Source: Iocasia fonsfrigidae (lineage in GTDB: Bacteria > Bacillota > Halanaerobiia > Halanaerobiales > DTU029). From it: a stretch of DNA of 64,000 bases. Positions 35,071 to 44,212 of this stretch are shown here, piece by piece (the first letter of the stretch is position 1; each line of letters begins with the position of its first letter). The stretch lies in assembly GCF_017751145.1 (NCBI RefSeq), contig NZ_CP046640.1, forward strand, positions 1,158,137 through 1,222,136, given 5' to 3'. The notes beneath the pieces were generated by a model, which worked only from the letters and a program-made list of their open reading frames with translations, was not told the origin of the DNA and did no database searches. The position numbers and the translations under genes are program-made.

Positions 35071-35889
35071 TTGAAAAAGATTTTATATGTATTGGATAAG
35101 TTAGCCCTGATACTTTTGGCGTTGATATTTGTATTTCCATTTGTATGGATGGTATCTACATCTTTTAAATCTTTGCAGGAGGTTTTGATTTTTCCTCCTA
35201 AGTGGATACCAGACAAATTAATGTTTCAAAATTTTGTTAAGGCCTGGTCATCGGGGCCATTTGTAACCTATTTTATAAATAGTGTATTGGTTTCAGTAAG
35301 TATATTAGCCCTTCAATTTGCAACGATGGTTCCTGCTGCATATGCCTTTGCAAGATACAAATTTAAAGGCTATAAGCTTGTATTTGGTATAACAATTGCT
35401 GCATTGATGATTCCTCCACAGATCACTTTTTTACCGGTTTATTTACAGATGAGTGCCTGGAGTGCATTAAAAACACATATTCCACTTATTATTCCATTCG
35501 GAGCAAGTGCATTTGGTATTTTTCTTTTAAGACAGTCTTTTATGCAGGTACCCGATGAAATCATTGAAGCTGCAAAGCTGGATGATGCCAGCGAATGGAA
35601 GATTATGTGGAATATAATGGTACCAATGGCCAGGCCTGTGTTTATTACATTTGGGTTATTTAGTTTTATATACCATTGGAATGATTACTTTTGGCCGTTA
35701 GTTATGACAAATAGTGAAGCTATTAGAACCTTACCCATAGGAATTGCAATGTTAAAGGATGCTGAAGGGGGGATTAATTGGAACATCGTGATGGCAGGAA
35801 ATATGATTCTTGTTGCGCCTATTTTGCTTGTGTTTTTCTTTGCCCGAAGGCAGATTATTAAAGCCTTTGTTTATTCAGGAATTAAATAA
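35071..35889 (+). CDS. ugpE: ABC transporter permease, UgpE type
   Basis: A 272-aa MalG/UgpE-like permease. Membrane segment LIFVFPFVWMVSTSFK near the N-terminus and the EAA loop IIEAAKLDDASEWKIMWNIMVPMA (about residues 167-190) are visible. TTG start with GAAGGAG upstream. It pairs with the UgpA-type protein. Confidence 0.85.
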   Translation: MKKILYVLDKLALILLALIFVFPFVWMVSTSFKSLQEVLIFPPKWIPDKLMFQNFVKAWSSGPFVTYFINSVLVSVSILALQFATMVPAAYAFARYKFKGYKLVFGITIAALMIPPQITFLPVYLQMSAWSALKTHIPLIIPFGASAFGIFLLRQSFMQVPDEIIEAAKLDDASEWKIMWNIMVPMARPVFITFGLFSFIYHWNDYFWPLVMTNSEAIRTLPIGIAMLKDAEGGINWNIVMAGNMILVAPILLVFFFARRQIIKAFVYSGIK

Positions 35890-35917
35890 TAATTGTTAAC
35901 TGGGAGGTACTTATAAA

Positions 35918-37201
35918 ATGATTTATAAAATGAAAAGATTATTAACAATTTGTTTGTGCTTTATGATGGTAGTATTATTGGCAGCATGTGGTAATCAGAC
36001 AAATGAAACAGAGACAAATAGTCCAGAGGAAATAGAGTTTTGGTATTCATTAGGTGGTAAAAGTGGAAAGATTATTGAAGGAATGGTAGAAGATTTTAAT
36101 AAGTCTCAAGATGAAATCGTAGTAAAGGCAACTTATCAAGGTGATTATTATGCAAACCATGCAAAGGTACTTTCTGCTTTAGCTTCTGGAACACAACCTG
36201 ATGTTACGATGATTGAGATTGCTTCTATAGGTACTTTTGCAGAAAATGGAGCTTTAGAAGACCTTGGCCCTTATGCTGATGGCAAGAGTGGATTGGATCT
36301 AAATGAATTTATTCCCGGTTTAATGGGGAATTCTTACTGGAAAGATACATTATATGCCATTCCATTTAATAGAAGCACACCATTATTATACGTCAATAAA
36401 GATATGTTGAGCAATGCAAATCTTGATCCGGCCGGACCAAAAACTTGGGATGAGCTTAGAGAATATGCACGTAAGCTGACTAAAAATGGAGAAGTATATG
36501 GATTTTCTACTCCAATAGATATTTGGTTCTATGAGGCTTTGGTCTTTGAAAACGGTGGTAAAATCCTAACTGATGATGGAACAAAGCCGGCCTTCAACTC
36601 TCAGAAAGGCATAGAGCCAGTTGTGTTCTGGAAGGATATGATTGAAGAAGGAGTTATGAGAATGCCTCCAGGAGAAAAATACAACGCATGGGATGTTGCT
36701 GTCCAGGATTTTATTAATCAAAAAGTTGCTATGATTTTTACATCAACCGGTAGTTTGAACAATCTTATTTCTCAAGCCCGATTTGAAGTAGGGACTGCAT
36801 TTTTACCAGCTAAAAAAGAGTACGGTGTACCTACTGGCGGTACTAACCTGGTAATTCTTTCAAAATCATCTGCTGATGAGAAAAAAGCAGCCTGGGAATT
36901 CATAAAATATATGACGGACAAGGATCAAACTATAAATTGGAGTAAGGGCACTGGATATATGCCGGTAAAAGTTTCAGCAGTAAATAGCGAAGAAATGAAA
37001 AAGCTTTATGAAGAAAAGCCTCAATTCAAGGTGGCAATTGACCAGTTAGAGTATGCAAAGCCGCGTCCTATGGTTCCGGGATATAAGGAGTTACAGGAAA
37101 TCATTATGACTGAAATACAAAGAGCAGTTATAGATGATAACGTATCTGTGCAAGAAGCTTTAGACAATGCTGCTAAAAAAGCGGAAAAATTATTAAAATA
37201 A
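35918..37201 (+). CDS. ugpB: ABC transporter substrate-binding lipoprotein, UgpB type
   Basis: A 427-aa binding protein with a lipoprotein signal peptide ending LAAC (cysteine near residue 24). The family 1 features IEFWYSLGGKSGKIIEGMVEDFN and YAIPFNRSTPLLYVNKDML resemble glycerol-3-phosphate-binding UgpB. GGGAGG precedes the start by about 11 bases. Last gene of the operon; a strong terminator follows. Confidence 0.85.
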   Translation: MIYKMKRLLTICLCFMMVVLLAACGNQTNETETNSPEEIEFWYSLGGKSGKIIEGMVEDFNKSQDEIVVKATYQGDYYANHAKVLSALASGTQPDVTMIEIASIGTFAENGALEDLGPYADGKSGLDLNEFIPGLMGNSYWKDTLYAIPFNRSTPLLYVNKDMLSNANLDPAGPKTWDELREYARKLTKNGEVYGFSTPIDIWFYEALVFENGGKILTDDGTKPAFNSQKGIEPVVFWKDMIEEGVMRMPPGEKYNAWDVAVQDFINQKVAMIFTSTGSLNNLISQARFEVGTAFLPAKKEYGVPTGGTNLVILSKSSADEKKAAWEFIKYMTDKDQTINWSKGTGYMPVKVSAVNSEEMKKLYEEKPQFKVAIDQLEYAKPRPMVPGYKELQEIIMTEIQRAVIDDNVSVQEALDNAAKKAEKLLK

Positions 37202-37231
37202 AGAGAGGAACATAAAATAGAATAGTTGTGG

Positions 37232-37283
37232 AAAGCAGATAGCCGTTAATCTTAAAATATTAAATCCGGCTATCTGCTTTTGC
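37232..37283 (+). terminator. Rho-independent terminator of the ugp-like operon
   Basis: AAAGCAGATAGCCG (37232-37245) and CGGCTATCTGCTTT (37267-37280) form a 14-bp perfect stem ending in T residues. The remaining bases up to 37610 show no gene. Confidence 0.85.
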
Positions 37284-37610
37284 ATTGTGTAAAAATCAAT
37301 AGGAAATGAATAGTTATGGCAACTTTTGATTCGATGAGGTTTTACTAGGTTTTAAGAAAGCACCTGTTTTGGATATATGAAATATACCGGATTTAAATCC
37401 TGAAGCCAATGTGAAATAGATGGTGGATATGAAGGAATTAACAAAATTATGTTAATTGAGGCTAAAAATTCTATGTCTGATGATTTTTTAATTGCAAGTT
37501 GAAATTAATTTGTAAAATAATTATAATTGAAGTAAGTTCTCAGGAAAGGGTAAAATTCTCTATCTATTTAGCAAAACCAGCAGATTCAAAAACTTAGGAG
37601 GGAACATTAA

Positions 37611-38315
37611 ATGAAAACAATAGGTTTAATTGGTGGAATGAGTTGGGAATCATCACTTGAATATTATCGGATTATAAATGAGGCTGTCAAGAAAAAATTG
37701 GGGGAACCACACTCCTGTAAAAGTGTAATGTATTCAGTTGATTTTGCAGAATATGAAAAATTACAGCATAAGGGGAAATGGGAGCTATTAACGAGTAAGA
37801 TGATTGATGTTGCAAGAAAATTAGAAAAAGCAGGAGTAGATTTAATATTAATATGTACAAATACAATGCATAAAATGGCTGCAGATGTTCAAAAAAGTAT
37901 AACAGTTCCTTTATTACATATAGCTGATGCAGCTGCTGAAGAAATTAAGGCTAAAAATATGAATAAAGTTGGTCTTTTGGGAACTAAGTTTACTATGGAG
38001 GAAAATTTTTATAAAGAAAGATTAAAAGAAAAATATGGAATAGATGTTGTTATACCTGATGCCCAAGAAAGGGAAGTTGTCCATAATGTCATTTATAAAG
38101 AATTGATATCAGGAATTATAAAAGAAGAGTCTAGAGATAAATTTAGAAAAATAATAAAAAATCTCAAGAAAAATGGTGGAGAAGGAGTTATTTTAGGCTG
38201 TACAGAAATTCCATTGCTAATAAAGAATGAAGACAGTGAGATTCCGATCTTTGATACTACAATGCTACATGCCAAAAAAGCTGTTGATTTTGCATTAGAA
38301 CAAAATAATTTATAA
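37611..38315 (+). CDS. Aspartate/glutamate racemase family protein
   Basis: A 234-aa enzyme with both catalytic cysteine regions: LICTNTMHK (near residue 82) and GVILGCTEIPLL (near 190). The N-terminal IGLIGGMSWESSLEYYRIIN is typical of the aspartate racemase (YgeA) group. It interconverts L- and D-forms of an acidic amino acid or a related substrate. The gene downstream codes for an ABM-like small protein, 19 bases away. Confidence 0.88.
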   Translation: MKTIGLIGGMSWESSLEYYRIINEAVKKKLGEPHSCKSVMYSVDFAEYEKLQHKGKWELLTSKMIDVARKLEKAGVDLILICTNTMHKMAADVQKSITVPLLHIADAAAEEIKAKNMNKVGLLGTKFTMEENFYKERLKEKYGIDVVIPDAQEREVVHNVIYKELISGIIKEESRDKFRKIIKNLKKNGGEGVILGCTEIPLLIKNEDSEIPIFDTTMLHAKKAVDFALEQNNL

Positions 38316-38334
38316 TATAAGAGGTGTATGAATA

Positions 38335-38652
38335 ATGATATCAAGAACATGGCATGGTATAGTGCCAATTCATATGAAGGATGCATTTGAAAAATATGAA
38401 TATGAAACAGGTGTAAAAGATACTATAGCATTAAAAGGAAACAGAGGGGCCTATTTGAAAATTGTTGAACAAGGGGAATATGCTCATTTCTTCCTATGCA
38501 CAAAATGGGATTCAATGGAAAGTGTTAGAGCATATGCAAGTGATAATCCAACACTTGCTGTGACATATCCAGAAGATGATAAATATGGACTGATATCAGA
38601 CCCCATTGTAATTATACAAGATGTTTTAGATGATAAGAATCCTTTTCTATGA
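38335..38652 (+). CDS. ABM-like small protein
   Basis: A 105-aa protein resembling the antibiotic-biosynthesis-monooxygenase-like dimeric alpha-beta barrel (WHGIVPIHMKDAFEKYE at the start, then FFLCTKWDSMESVRAYA). No cofactor residues can be assigned. It is probably co-transcribed with the racemase. Function unknown. Confidence 0.6.
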   Translation: MISRTWHGIVPIHMKDAFEKYEYETGVKDTIALKGNRGAYLKIVEQGEYAHFFLCTKWDSMESVRAYASDNPTLAVTYPEDDKYGLISDPIVIIQDVLDDKNPFL

Positions 38653-39355
38653 TTTATTGCCTTTGAAACAGCAGAGAAAAATAATGCCCGACTAAAAGGC
38701 TTGTTGGGGTATTAAGCCAGTATCATGATCAACTTGGTCAAGTAATATAAAAGATCTACCTGTAAACATGAGTGCAGCCAGTAGTTCTCCCAGATTAATT
38801 ACTGAGCTGGAATGGTTTTTTTCTACTCAAGAATTATGTCAATTAATATATGATTTGCGGGATGCAGATGAAATAAGGATTAATCCGGGGCTGGCAGTAA
38901 AGATTGGATGATTGATCCTAGCCAGTTCAAGCTGATGAGTAATATAATTATCAATCTCATCTTTATTCAGAGGAGCGAGAAATGTTAAATAATAAGGTAT
39001 GAGGCGAAAGTGAGAGAAATGAAAAAATAATAATTGCTATTTAATATAGTTTGGAGCCAATTTAATCATTCTTCTGAATGAAATATAGTAGGTAGAGTAA
39101 AGGAGGAAATAAATATTGTGGATTATTGTTCCATCCAAATTTATTTATCAAGGCAGCCGGCCTAAGGTTCAGGCTATATAGTCGGCTGCTTGTCCAATTA
39201 CGCTAGGGGGCGTAACAACACTTTCTAAAACATAAAATAATTCGTGTAAAAGCTCACCTGGTACTGGTACATGATGCATTTTAATATAGAATATATACTA
39301 TAATTATGTTAATATTATAACAGAGTTATTTTCTAAAGATTTTAAGAGGTGGATT
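38653..39355 (+). other. Gene-poor stretch with coding remnants
   Basis: About 700 bases. They contain a 47-codon remnant (from 38769, MSAASSSPRLITELEWF), a strong ribosome site (AAAGGAGG, about 39099-39106) leading only to a 15-22 codon frame, and a hairpin formed by GCAGCCGGC (39153-39161) and GTCGGCTGC (39181-39189). The hairpin has no U-tract. The look is of decayed genes or an unrecognised leader RNA. Confidence 0.35.
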
Positions 39356-40135
39356 ATGATATCAGTTAAGAACAAGAAAATTCAATTTGCTTTAAAAGTG
39401 GGAGAGATATTGCTAAAAAACGGAGCTGAAACCAACCGGGTTGAACGGATCGTTAAGGATATATTAATAGCAAAAAACGTGGCTGAGGTGGAAGTTTTTG
39501 CAACACCAACAGTAATCATGTTAAATGTTAGAGAAGGAGAACTGGATGATACTATTACTTTGATCAGAAGAATTTATGATCGGGGTATTAGATTAGATAA
39601 GGTTGCTCTGGTCTGGAAACTGGCCTTGTTATTTATTGCAGGTGATCAGAGTGATGATCAGTTCTTTGATGAATTAGTAGAGATAATTAACCTGGCTCCA
39701 TATATCTTTTTGGTTAGAATTTTAGCGACTGGGCTAATGTCGGCCTTTTTTACAATTATGTTTCAGGGAAATCAAACAGATTTCTGGGTAGCGGCTGTGG
39801 TTGGGGGAATGCTGGGAGTTATTGATTATGGATTTAGACAGTTGCCTCTCTCAGATTTTATTATTAAACTATTGGATTCAAGTTTGATTACAGTTGTAAC
39901 ACTGCTTTTAAGTATGGAAGTTACAACACTGCATATAGATAAGGTTATCTTTGCGGCTATCATGCCGCTGGTACCAGGTGTAGCGATTACCAATGCAGTT
40001 CTTGATATTATTAGAGGAGATCTGTTAGCTGGTCTTTCCAGGGGAATTGAGGCTGTCTTTGTAGCAGTATCTATTGCTACTGGTGTCGGTATCACACTTA
40101 AATTAGGGGCCTTGCTGGGGGTAGTGTATTTGTGA
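39356..40135 (+). CDS. ThrE-family threonine/serine exporter, soluble plus membrane half (YjjP type)
   Basis: A 259-aa protein. The N-terminal ~120 residues carry the conserved LLKNGAETNRVERIV and FATPTVIMLNVRE, and the rest has about five membrane segments ending in MPLVPGVAITNAVLDIIRGDLLAGLSRGIEA, the DUF1212/ThrE signature. It forms an exporter with the small second subunit, whose gene overlaps its stop codon. Confidence 0.88.
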   Translation: MISVKNKKIQFALKVGEILLKNGAETNRVERIVKDILIAKNVAEVEVFATPTVIMLNVREGELDDTITLIRRIYDRGIRLDKVALVWKLALLFIAGDQSDDQFFDELVEIINLAPYIFLVRILATGLMSAFFTIMFQGNQTDFWVAAVVGGMLGVIDYGFRQLPLSDFIIKLLDSSLITVVTLLLSMEVTTLHIDKVIFAAIMPLVPGVAITNAVLDIIRGDLLAGLSRGIEAVFVAVSIATGVGITLKLGALLGVVYL

Positions 40136-40569
40136 TTATTCAATTTATTAGTGCCTTTATGGCTACATTATTTTTTGCTATAATCCTGAATATTTTTAGG
40201 GAGGAATTGTTTTATTGCAGCTTGATTGGGGGATTGGGCTGGATTGTTTTTCTGTTTATTAAAGATTACAGCGGTTCTATTATTTTAGCTAGCTTTATCT
40301 CTGCTTTAATGATTAGTTCTCTGGCAAGATTATTATCTTATCTCAGGAATTTACCTGAGACTAATTACTTGATTCCTGGTATAGTTGCAATTGTTCCTGG
40401 TGCTGGTATGTATCAGACTATGTCAGCTATGATTTATGGAGACCTTAAGTCAATGGTTTATTATGGTCTGCAGACTATTCAGGTTGCTGGTGTTATAGCA
40501 ATTGCTGTGGTAATTATCTCTGCTATAAAATCCAAAAGAAAAACAGCTGGGAGCAGCAATAAGTATTAA
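40132..40569 (+). CDS. ThrE-family exporter small subunit (YjjB type, DUF3815)
   Basis: A 145-aa membrane protein with about four segments and the ThrE_2 motif YLIPGIVAIVPGAGMYQTM. The GTG start overlaps the stop of the partner gene (GTGA), indicating coupled translation. Together they rebuild the single-chain ThrE exporter. Confidence 0.88.
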   Translation: MIIQFISAFMATLFFAIILNIFREELFYCSLIGGLGWIVFLFIKDYSGSIILASFISALMISSLARLLSYLRNLPETNYLIPGIVAIVPGAGMYQTMSAMIYGDLKSMVYYGLQTIQVAGVIAIAVVIISAIKSKRKTAGSSNKY

Positions 40570-40882
40570 AGAAAATGCTAGCTTTGTAACCGTTAATTGG
40601 AGATAATTTGCGAGATGTTGTAGGAGAAATTAAGGCTTCCTATTTTTTCGTGGTCTAGATTACCAGCTATTGATAATCGTTGTTGGAGAGTGTCAAGCAT
40701 TACTTTTGAATTCTGATGACTTTTTGACTGATAAATTTACAGAATATTATGCTATTAAAGAATATCTTTCAGTACCTTCAGACTGCATCAACAAGAAATA
40801 TAGACCAGATAGATGAAATTAAAAAATTTCAAGGAAAACAATATAGTTTATTACTAACTTTGCATTAATTTCAAAAATAGTA
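40570..40882. other. Intergenic stretch
   Basis: 313 bases without a convincing gene, terminator or repeat. The promoter of the GntR/ABC operon begins right after it. Confidence 0.4.
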
Positions 40883-40940
40883 TTGACAGAATAAAGAAAA
40901 TTCGATATAATCATAGTGCAATAGTAAACTAGTTCACTAT
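40883..40940 (+). promoter_or_regulatory. Promoter and GntR operator of the small ABC operon
   Basis: TTGACA (40883-40888), 17-base spacer, TATAAT (40906-40911). ATAGTAAACTAGTTCACTAT (40921-40940) is a near-perfect palindrome centred on ACTAGT, placed over the transcription start. It resembles YtrA-type GntR operators, and the YtrA-like regulator gene is in the same operon, so autorepression is likely. Confidence 0.75.
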
Positions 40941-40967
40941 TTAATAGAAGATGATTATTTTGAAGAA

Positions 40968-41117
40968 ATGGAAGAGAGAGATAAAACGAAACATAAAGGA
41001 AGGGTATTAACTGGTTTTATATTAGTATTAAGTTTGGTTTTTATTATAATGGTTGTATTGGCAGCTAAAGACTTACAGGAAGTTAACCGAGGTAATGAAA
41101 AAGTATGTAATTGTTAA
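40968..41117 (+). CDS. Candidate 49-aa single-pass membrane protein
   Basis: A reading frame between operator and regulator. The peptide has a basic start (MEERDKTKHKGR), one strong transmembrane segment (VLTGFILVLSLVFIIMVVLA) and a short polar tail ending CNC. The ribosome site is weak, so translation is uncertain, but its position as first gene of a GntR/ABC operon and its membrane character make it plausible. Confidence 0.45.
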   Translation: MEERDKTKHKGRVLTGFILVLSLVFIIMVVLAAKDLQEVNRGNEKVCNC

Positions 41118-41171
41118 TAACTTTAAAATTGACAAAATATGAGTTATTTATTGATTGAGAGAGGGTTAATA

Positions 41172-41555
41172 ATGAACATAAATTTTGATGCATCAAAACC
41201 AATCTATGAACAAATTATAGATCAAATTAAACAGATGCTAGTCAGAGGCGAATTAAATCCAGGAGATAAGCTTCCTTCTCAAAGGGATATGGCTAAAAAA
41301 ATTGAGGTGAATCCTAATACTATTCAGCGAGCCTACCGGGAGATGGAGACACTGGAACTGGTCGAAACACAGAGGGGAAGGGGAACTTTTATCAAGGAGG
41401 ATAAAAACATGGTGCTTGAAATAAAAAAAGAAATGGCCAGAAATGCTACCTTCAGGTTTCTCCAGGAAATGACGGCAATTGGTTTTTCTACTGAAGAAAT
41501 TATTAATCTGGTAGAAAAGGGGCTTATCAATTTTAAAGTTAATAAAGAGAATTAA
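41172..41555 (+). CDS. GntR-family regulator, YtrA type
   Basis: A 127-aa regulator with the winged helix of GntR proteins (IYEQIIDQIKQMLVRGELNPGDKLPSQRDMAKKIEVNPNTIQRAYREME) and a short helical tail instead of a ligand domain, as in the YtrA subgroup that controls ABC transporters. The ATG at 41172 has GAGAGAGGG upstream. It probably represses its own promoter at 40883-40940. Confidence 0.9.
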   Translation: MNINFDASKPIYEQIIDQIKQMLVRGELNPGDKLPSQRDMAKKIEVNPNTIQRAYREMETLELVETQRGRGTFIKEDKNMVLEIKKEMARNATFRFLQEMTAIGFSTEEIINLVEKGLINFKVNKEN

Positions 41556-41569
41556 AGGGGGTTTTTATA

Positions 41570-42274
41570 TTGATAGATGGAAATGCTGTAGAAATAAAAA
41601 ATCTTGTAAAAAAATATCCTGGGGTTGAAGCATTACAGGGGGTAGATATAAATTTTCCTGCTGGAAGAATTACTGGGTTAATTGGTCCTAATGGTAGTGG
41701 AAAATCTACAATCTTGAAATCAATAGTAGGTCTAGTTAAGCCATCCAGAGGAGAGCTGCTGGTCTTTGGGCAAAAACTAGATCGACGGCTAAAAGAGAAG
41801 GTTGCTTTTCTACCTGAAATAAATCATTTATATAAAAACATGAAGATAGTTCAGATTATTGATTTTTTTCAAAGTCAGTTTTCAACCTTTGAGAGGAAAA
41901 GGGCTTTGGAAATTCTAGACTTTATGAATTTAAAACCAGAAATGAGAATCAAGAGTCTTTCAAAGGGAATGGCAGGAAGGGTTAAACTTGTGTTGACAAT
42001 GGCCAGAAATGTCCCCTTAATTGTTATGGATGAACCTCTGGCAGGGATTGACCCTCAATCCAGAGCTAGAATATTAGAAGGGTTAATTAATGAATACGAT
42101 GCAGAGAAGCAGACTATTATTCTGTCAACACATGAGGTTTTGGAAGCAGAAAGATTTTTCGATTATGTAGTTTTTCTGGAATATGGTACTGTGAAATTGC
42201 AGGGAAATGCTGATGACTTAAGAAGTGAACATGGAATGTCTATTCAGGACCTAGTGAAGGAGGTATTTATATGA
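41570..42274 (+). CDS. ABC transporter ATPase (YtrB/BcrA type)
   Basis: A 234-aa ATPase with Walker A GPNGSGKST, a signature SLSKGMAGRVKL (degenerate LSGGQ, common in this subgroup), Walker B LIVMDEP and H-loop STHE. TTG start after AAAGGGGG. It overlaps the permease gene by 4 bases. Such GntR-ATPase-permease operons respond to cell-envelope stress or export peptides or antibiotics. Confidence 0.88.
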   Translation: MIDGNAVEIKNLVKKYPGVEALQGVDINFPAGRITGLIGPNGSGKSTILKSIVGLVKPSRGELLVFGQKLDRRLKEKVAFLPEINHLYKNMKIVQIIDFFQSQFSTFERKRALEILDFMNLKPEMRIKSLSKGMAGRVKLVLTMARNVPLIVMDEPLAGIDPQSRARILEGLINEYDAEKQTIILSTHEVLEAERFFDYVVFLEYGTVKLQGNADDLRSEHGMSIQDLVKEVFI

Positions 42275-43032
42275 AAGCCTGGTGGAAACTTTATAAAAAA
42301 GAAATCTATAATATCTCATTTTTTATGCTGGTATCATTATTAATAACCTTATCCTGGGAATTGTTCTTGTTTTATAAAATTCATTCCTGGCCTTTAGGAA
42401 TGCCATTTGGCTTAAGTTTCCTACCATTTAGTATTTTCCCATTACTGGTATTATGGCTTGGCTATAATTCCTTTCGTCAGGAATGGAAAGATGACACGAT
42501 CTATTTAACCTTATCGCTGCCAAAGGCAGGCTGGCAGATAAATCTAGCTAAGTTAACTGCGAGCATGACTTTTTATCTAGCAATTGTAATTCTAACCACC
42601 CTGATGATTTATCTCTTTCAGCAGGGATTTATTATTACTATTCTTCAGGGCTCACCTGATCCTATTGTTATTTCCTGGATAAATAGTACTATCTTAAAGA
42701 TTTGCTTTGTATATTGGATTAGTGGAATAGGTATATTTATAATAAGCCAGTTTTCTCAACTGATTAGCCTTTTTTTTGATAGATTTCGGGGGTTGATTTC
42801 TATTGTAGTATTTATTCTAAGTAATTATCTTTTATTCAGGTTGTCCATATTTTTAGCACCTCTTTTAAAATTCTTACCTGATATACAGGTTGATGTTATT
42901 AAAGAATTAAATGGAAGTCTAAATTGTATACCTATCTATCTGGATAGTGGGCTGATTATAGCCGTTGCAATCATCACTATGGGTTTCTTTTTTGGAGGCT
43001 CCTGGTTATTAGAAAATTATCTGGAAGTATAG
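42271..43032 (+). CDS. ABC-2 type transporter permease
   Basis: A 253-aa membrane protein with about six hydrophobic segments and no enzymatic motif. ATGA overlap with the ATPase gene shows coupling. It forms the membrane part of the GntR-controlled exporter. The terminator at 43065-43098 ends the operon. Confidence 0.8.
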   Translation: MKAWWKLYKKEIYNISFFMLVSLLITLSWELFLFYKIHSWPLGMPFGLSFLPFSIFPLLVLWLGYNSFRQEWKDDTIYLTLSLPKAGWQINLAKLTASMTFYLAIVILTTLMIYLFQQGFIITILQGSPDPIVISWINSTILKICFVYWISGIGIFIISQFSQLISLFFDRFRGLISIVVFILSNYLLFRLSIFLAPLLKFLPDIQVDVIKELNGSLNCIPIYLDSGLIIAVAIITMGFFFGGSWLLENYLEV

Positions 43033-43064
43033 GTGAGGGTATCAATAAGTTATTTGAATTATTT

Positions 43065-43098
43065 ACAGGCATTCTGTGATCTATGAATGCCTGTTTTT
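43065..43098 (+). terminator. Rho-independent terminator
   Basis: ACAGGCATTC (43065-43074) pairs with GAATGCCTGT (43085-43094), followed by T residues. Confidence 0.85.
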
Positions 43099-43169
43099 CT
43101 TTTATGTTTAAATCAAAAATGGCGTTTGCTATTATTTATCCACTAAATCATTTTGGTAAGCGAGTTAGA

Positions 43170-43256
43170 GTTTATGTTTTAGATATAAATAACGAATTAT
43201 TAGAAAGCTCTAAAGGATTGAGCAGAAGTAAAGTTAAAAAATACAAAAATTTATAA
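43170..43256 (+). pseudogene. Methyltransferase fragment (remnant)
   Basis: Reads VYVLDINNELLESSKGLSRS to a stop. The DNA is nearly identical for about 27 bases (ttagatataaataacgaat and flanks) to the SAM-binding strand of the methyltransferase gene at 54523-55074 (VYALDINNELL). It is a broken copy without start or catalytic parts, lying in an otherwise empty 290-base stretch. Confidence 0.55.
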
Positions 43257-43390
43257 ATACTTATCCAAGAATGAAAAATGAATAAATCGATATTAGTATT
43301 AATTTTGAGATGGGTTTTTTAGAGTCGTTCAGTAAAGTTTGCCTCTATTATCTTTGATTTAATTCAAATAATTCTCATTTTTTACTATTT

Positions 43391-44212
43391 TTATTGTTTA
43401 TTTTTAATAACAATCGCATAATTACTGATTTCTGTGATTCCCTTTCCGGTGACAATTTCATTTCCAAGTTCGATACTAGTGATATAATTTGCGCTTGTTA
43501 ATATTTCTTGATCGATGAGATAATCAATGAAAGCGCTGATATCCAGTGGCCCTTTGAAGATTGATTTTCGAGGGGAAAACGCAATATAAGTCCAAATATT
43601 GGCGTTTGCTCCCGAATCGTCACCATGACTGTTTTTTACATAAACATCGAAAACGTGCCCACTAACCGTAATAGTCTCTTTCCTTTGGCCCGCGGGTGTC
43701 ATATTATGATTGACATTCCAGATCATGATTTCATGGCTGATGGTTTTTTTCGGATTAGCAGGATCGGTGATTGCCCACAGTGAAAAAGCCATATTATAAG
43801 TACCGGTAGCTTGTATCTTAATATCAAAATCAGCAGTCACTTGCTTAGAACCGGCTTTAAATGGAAAGTCTGCCACCAGTCCCAGTGACTTGTCCCAAGG
43901 CTTATCGCCATAAATAACCTCTGGATAAGCAACTACATTAACACTATACGGCCATTGCCATTGCCAGCCAATTGCTGGTTTGCCATTGATGTTCTCTTGA
44001 AAGATTCTTTGCTGGTAAACGCCGGAGGCAGCCTCTTTATTCCAGACGTTATTCATTAAAAAGTAATCGTCATTCAGCATGATCATTCCCCAATCAGCCG
44101 TATTTTCCTGAATAGTGGTGCCGCTTTGCGGAAAATTTGAAGCCGCCAGGCAATTGCCGACCAGAATAAATAATAAAACTGCCAATAAACATTGTAACCA
44201 TACTTTTTTCAA
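43391..44212 (-). CDS. Secreted glycoside hydrolase family 12 beta-glucanase/xyloglucanase
   Basis: A 273-aa protein with a classical signal peptide (MKKVWLQCLLAVLLFILVGNCLAA). GH12 features are MNNVWNKEA, GWQWQWP, the nucleophile glutamate in HEIMIWN (near residue 166) and the acid/base glutamate in SIELGNEI (near 249). The family hydrolyses internal beta-1,4-glucan bonds of cellulose or xyloglucan outside the cell. Its base composition is visibly richer in G+C than the neighbourhood, suggesting separate acquisition. It is transcribed alone, facing away from the TRAP operon. Confidence 0.85.
   Translation of the reverse strand: MKKVWLQCLLAVLLFILVGNCLAASNFPQSGTTIQENTADWGMIMLNDDYFLMNNVWNKEAASGVYQQRIFQENINGKPAIGWQWQWPYSVNVVAYPEVIYGDKPWDKSLGLVADFPFKAGSKQVTADFDIKIQATGTYNMAFSLWAITDPANPKKTISHEIMIWNVNHNMTPAGQRKETITVSGHVFDVYVKNSHGDDSGANANIWTYIAFSPRKSIFKGPLDISAFIDYLIDQEILTSANYITSIELGNEIVTGKGITEISNYAIVIKNKQ

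Noticed and set aside
39101-39189. Strong ribosome site followed by short frames
   Set aside because: The frames are only 15-22 codons and end in a hairpin; without conservation data I cannot call a gene.
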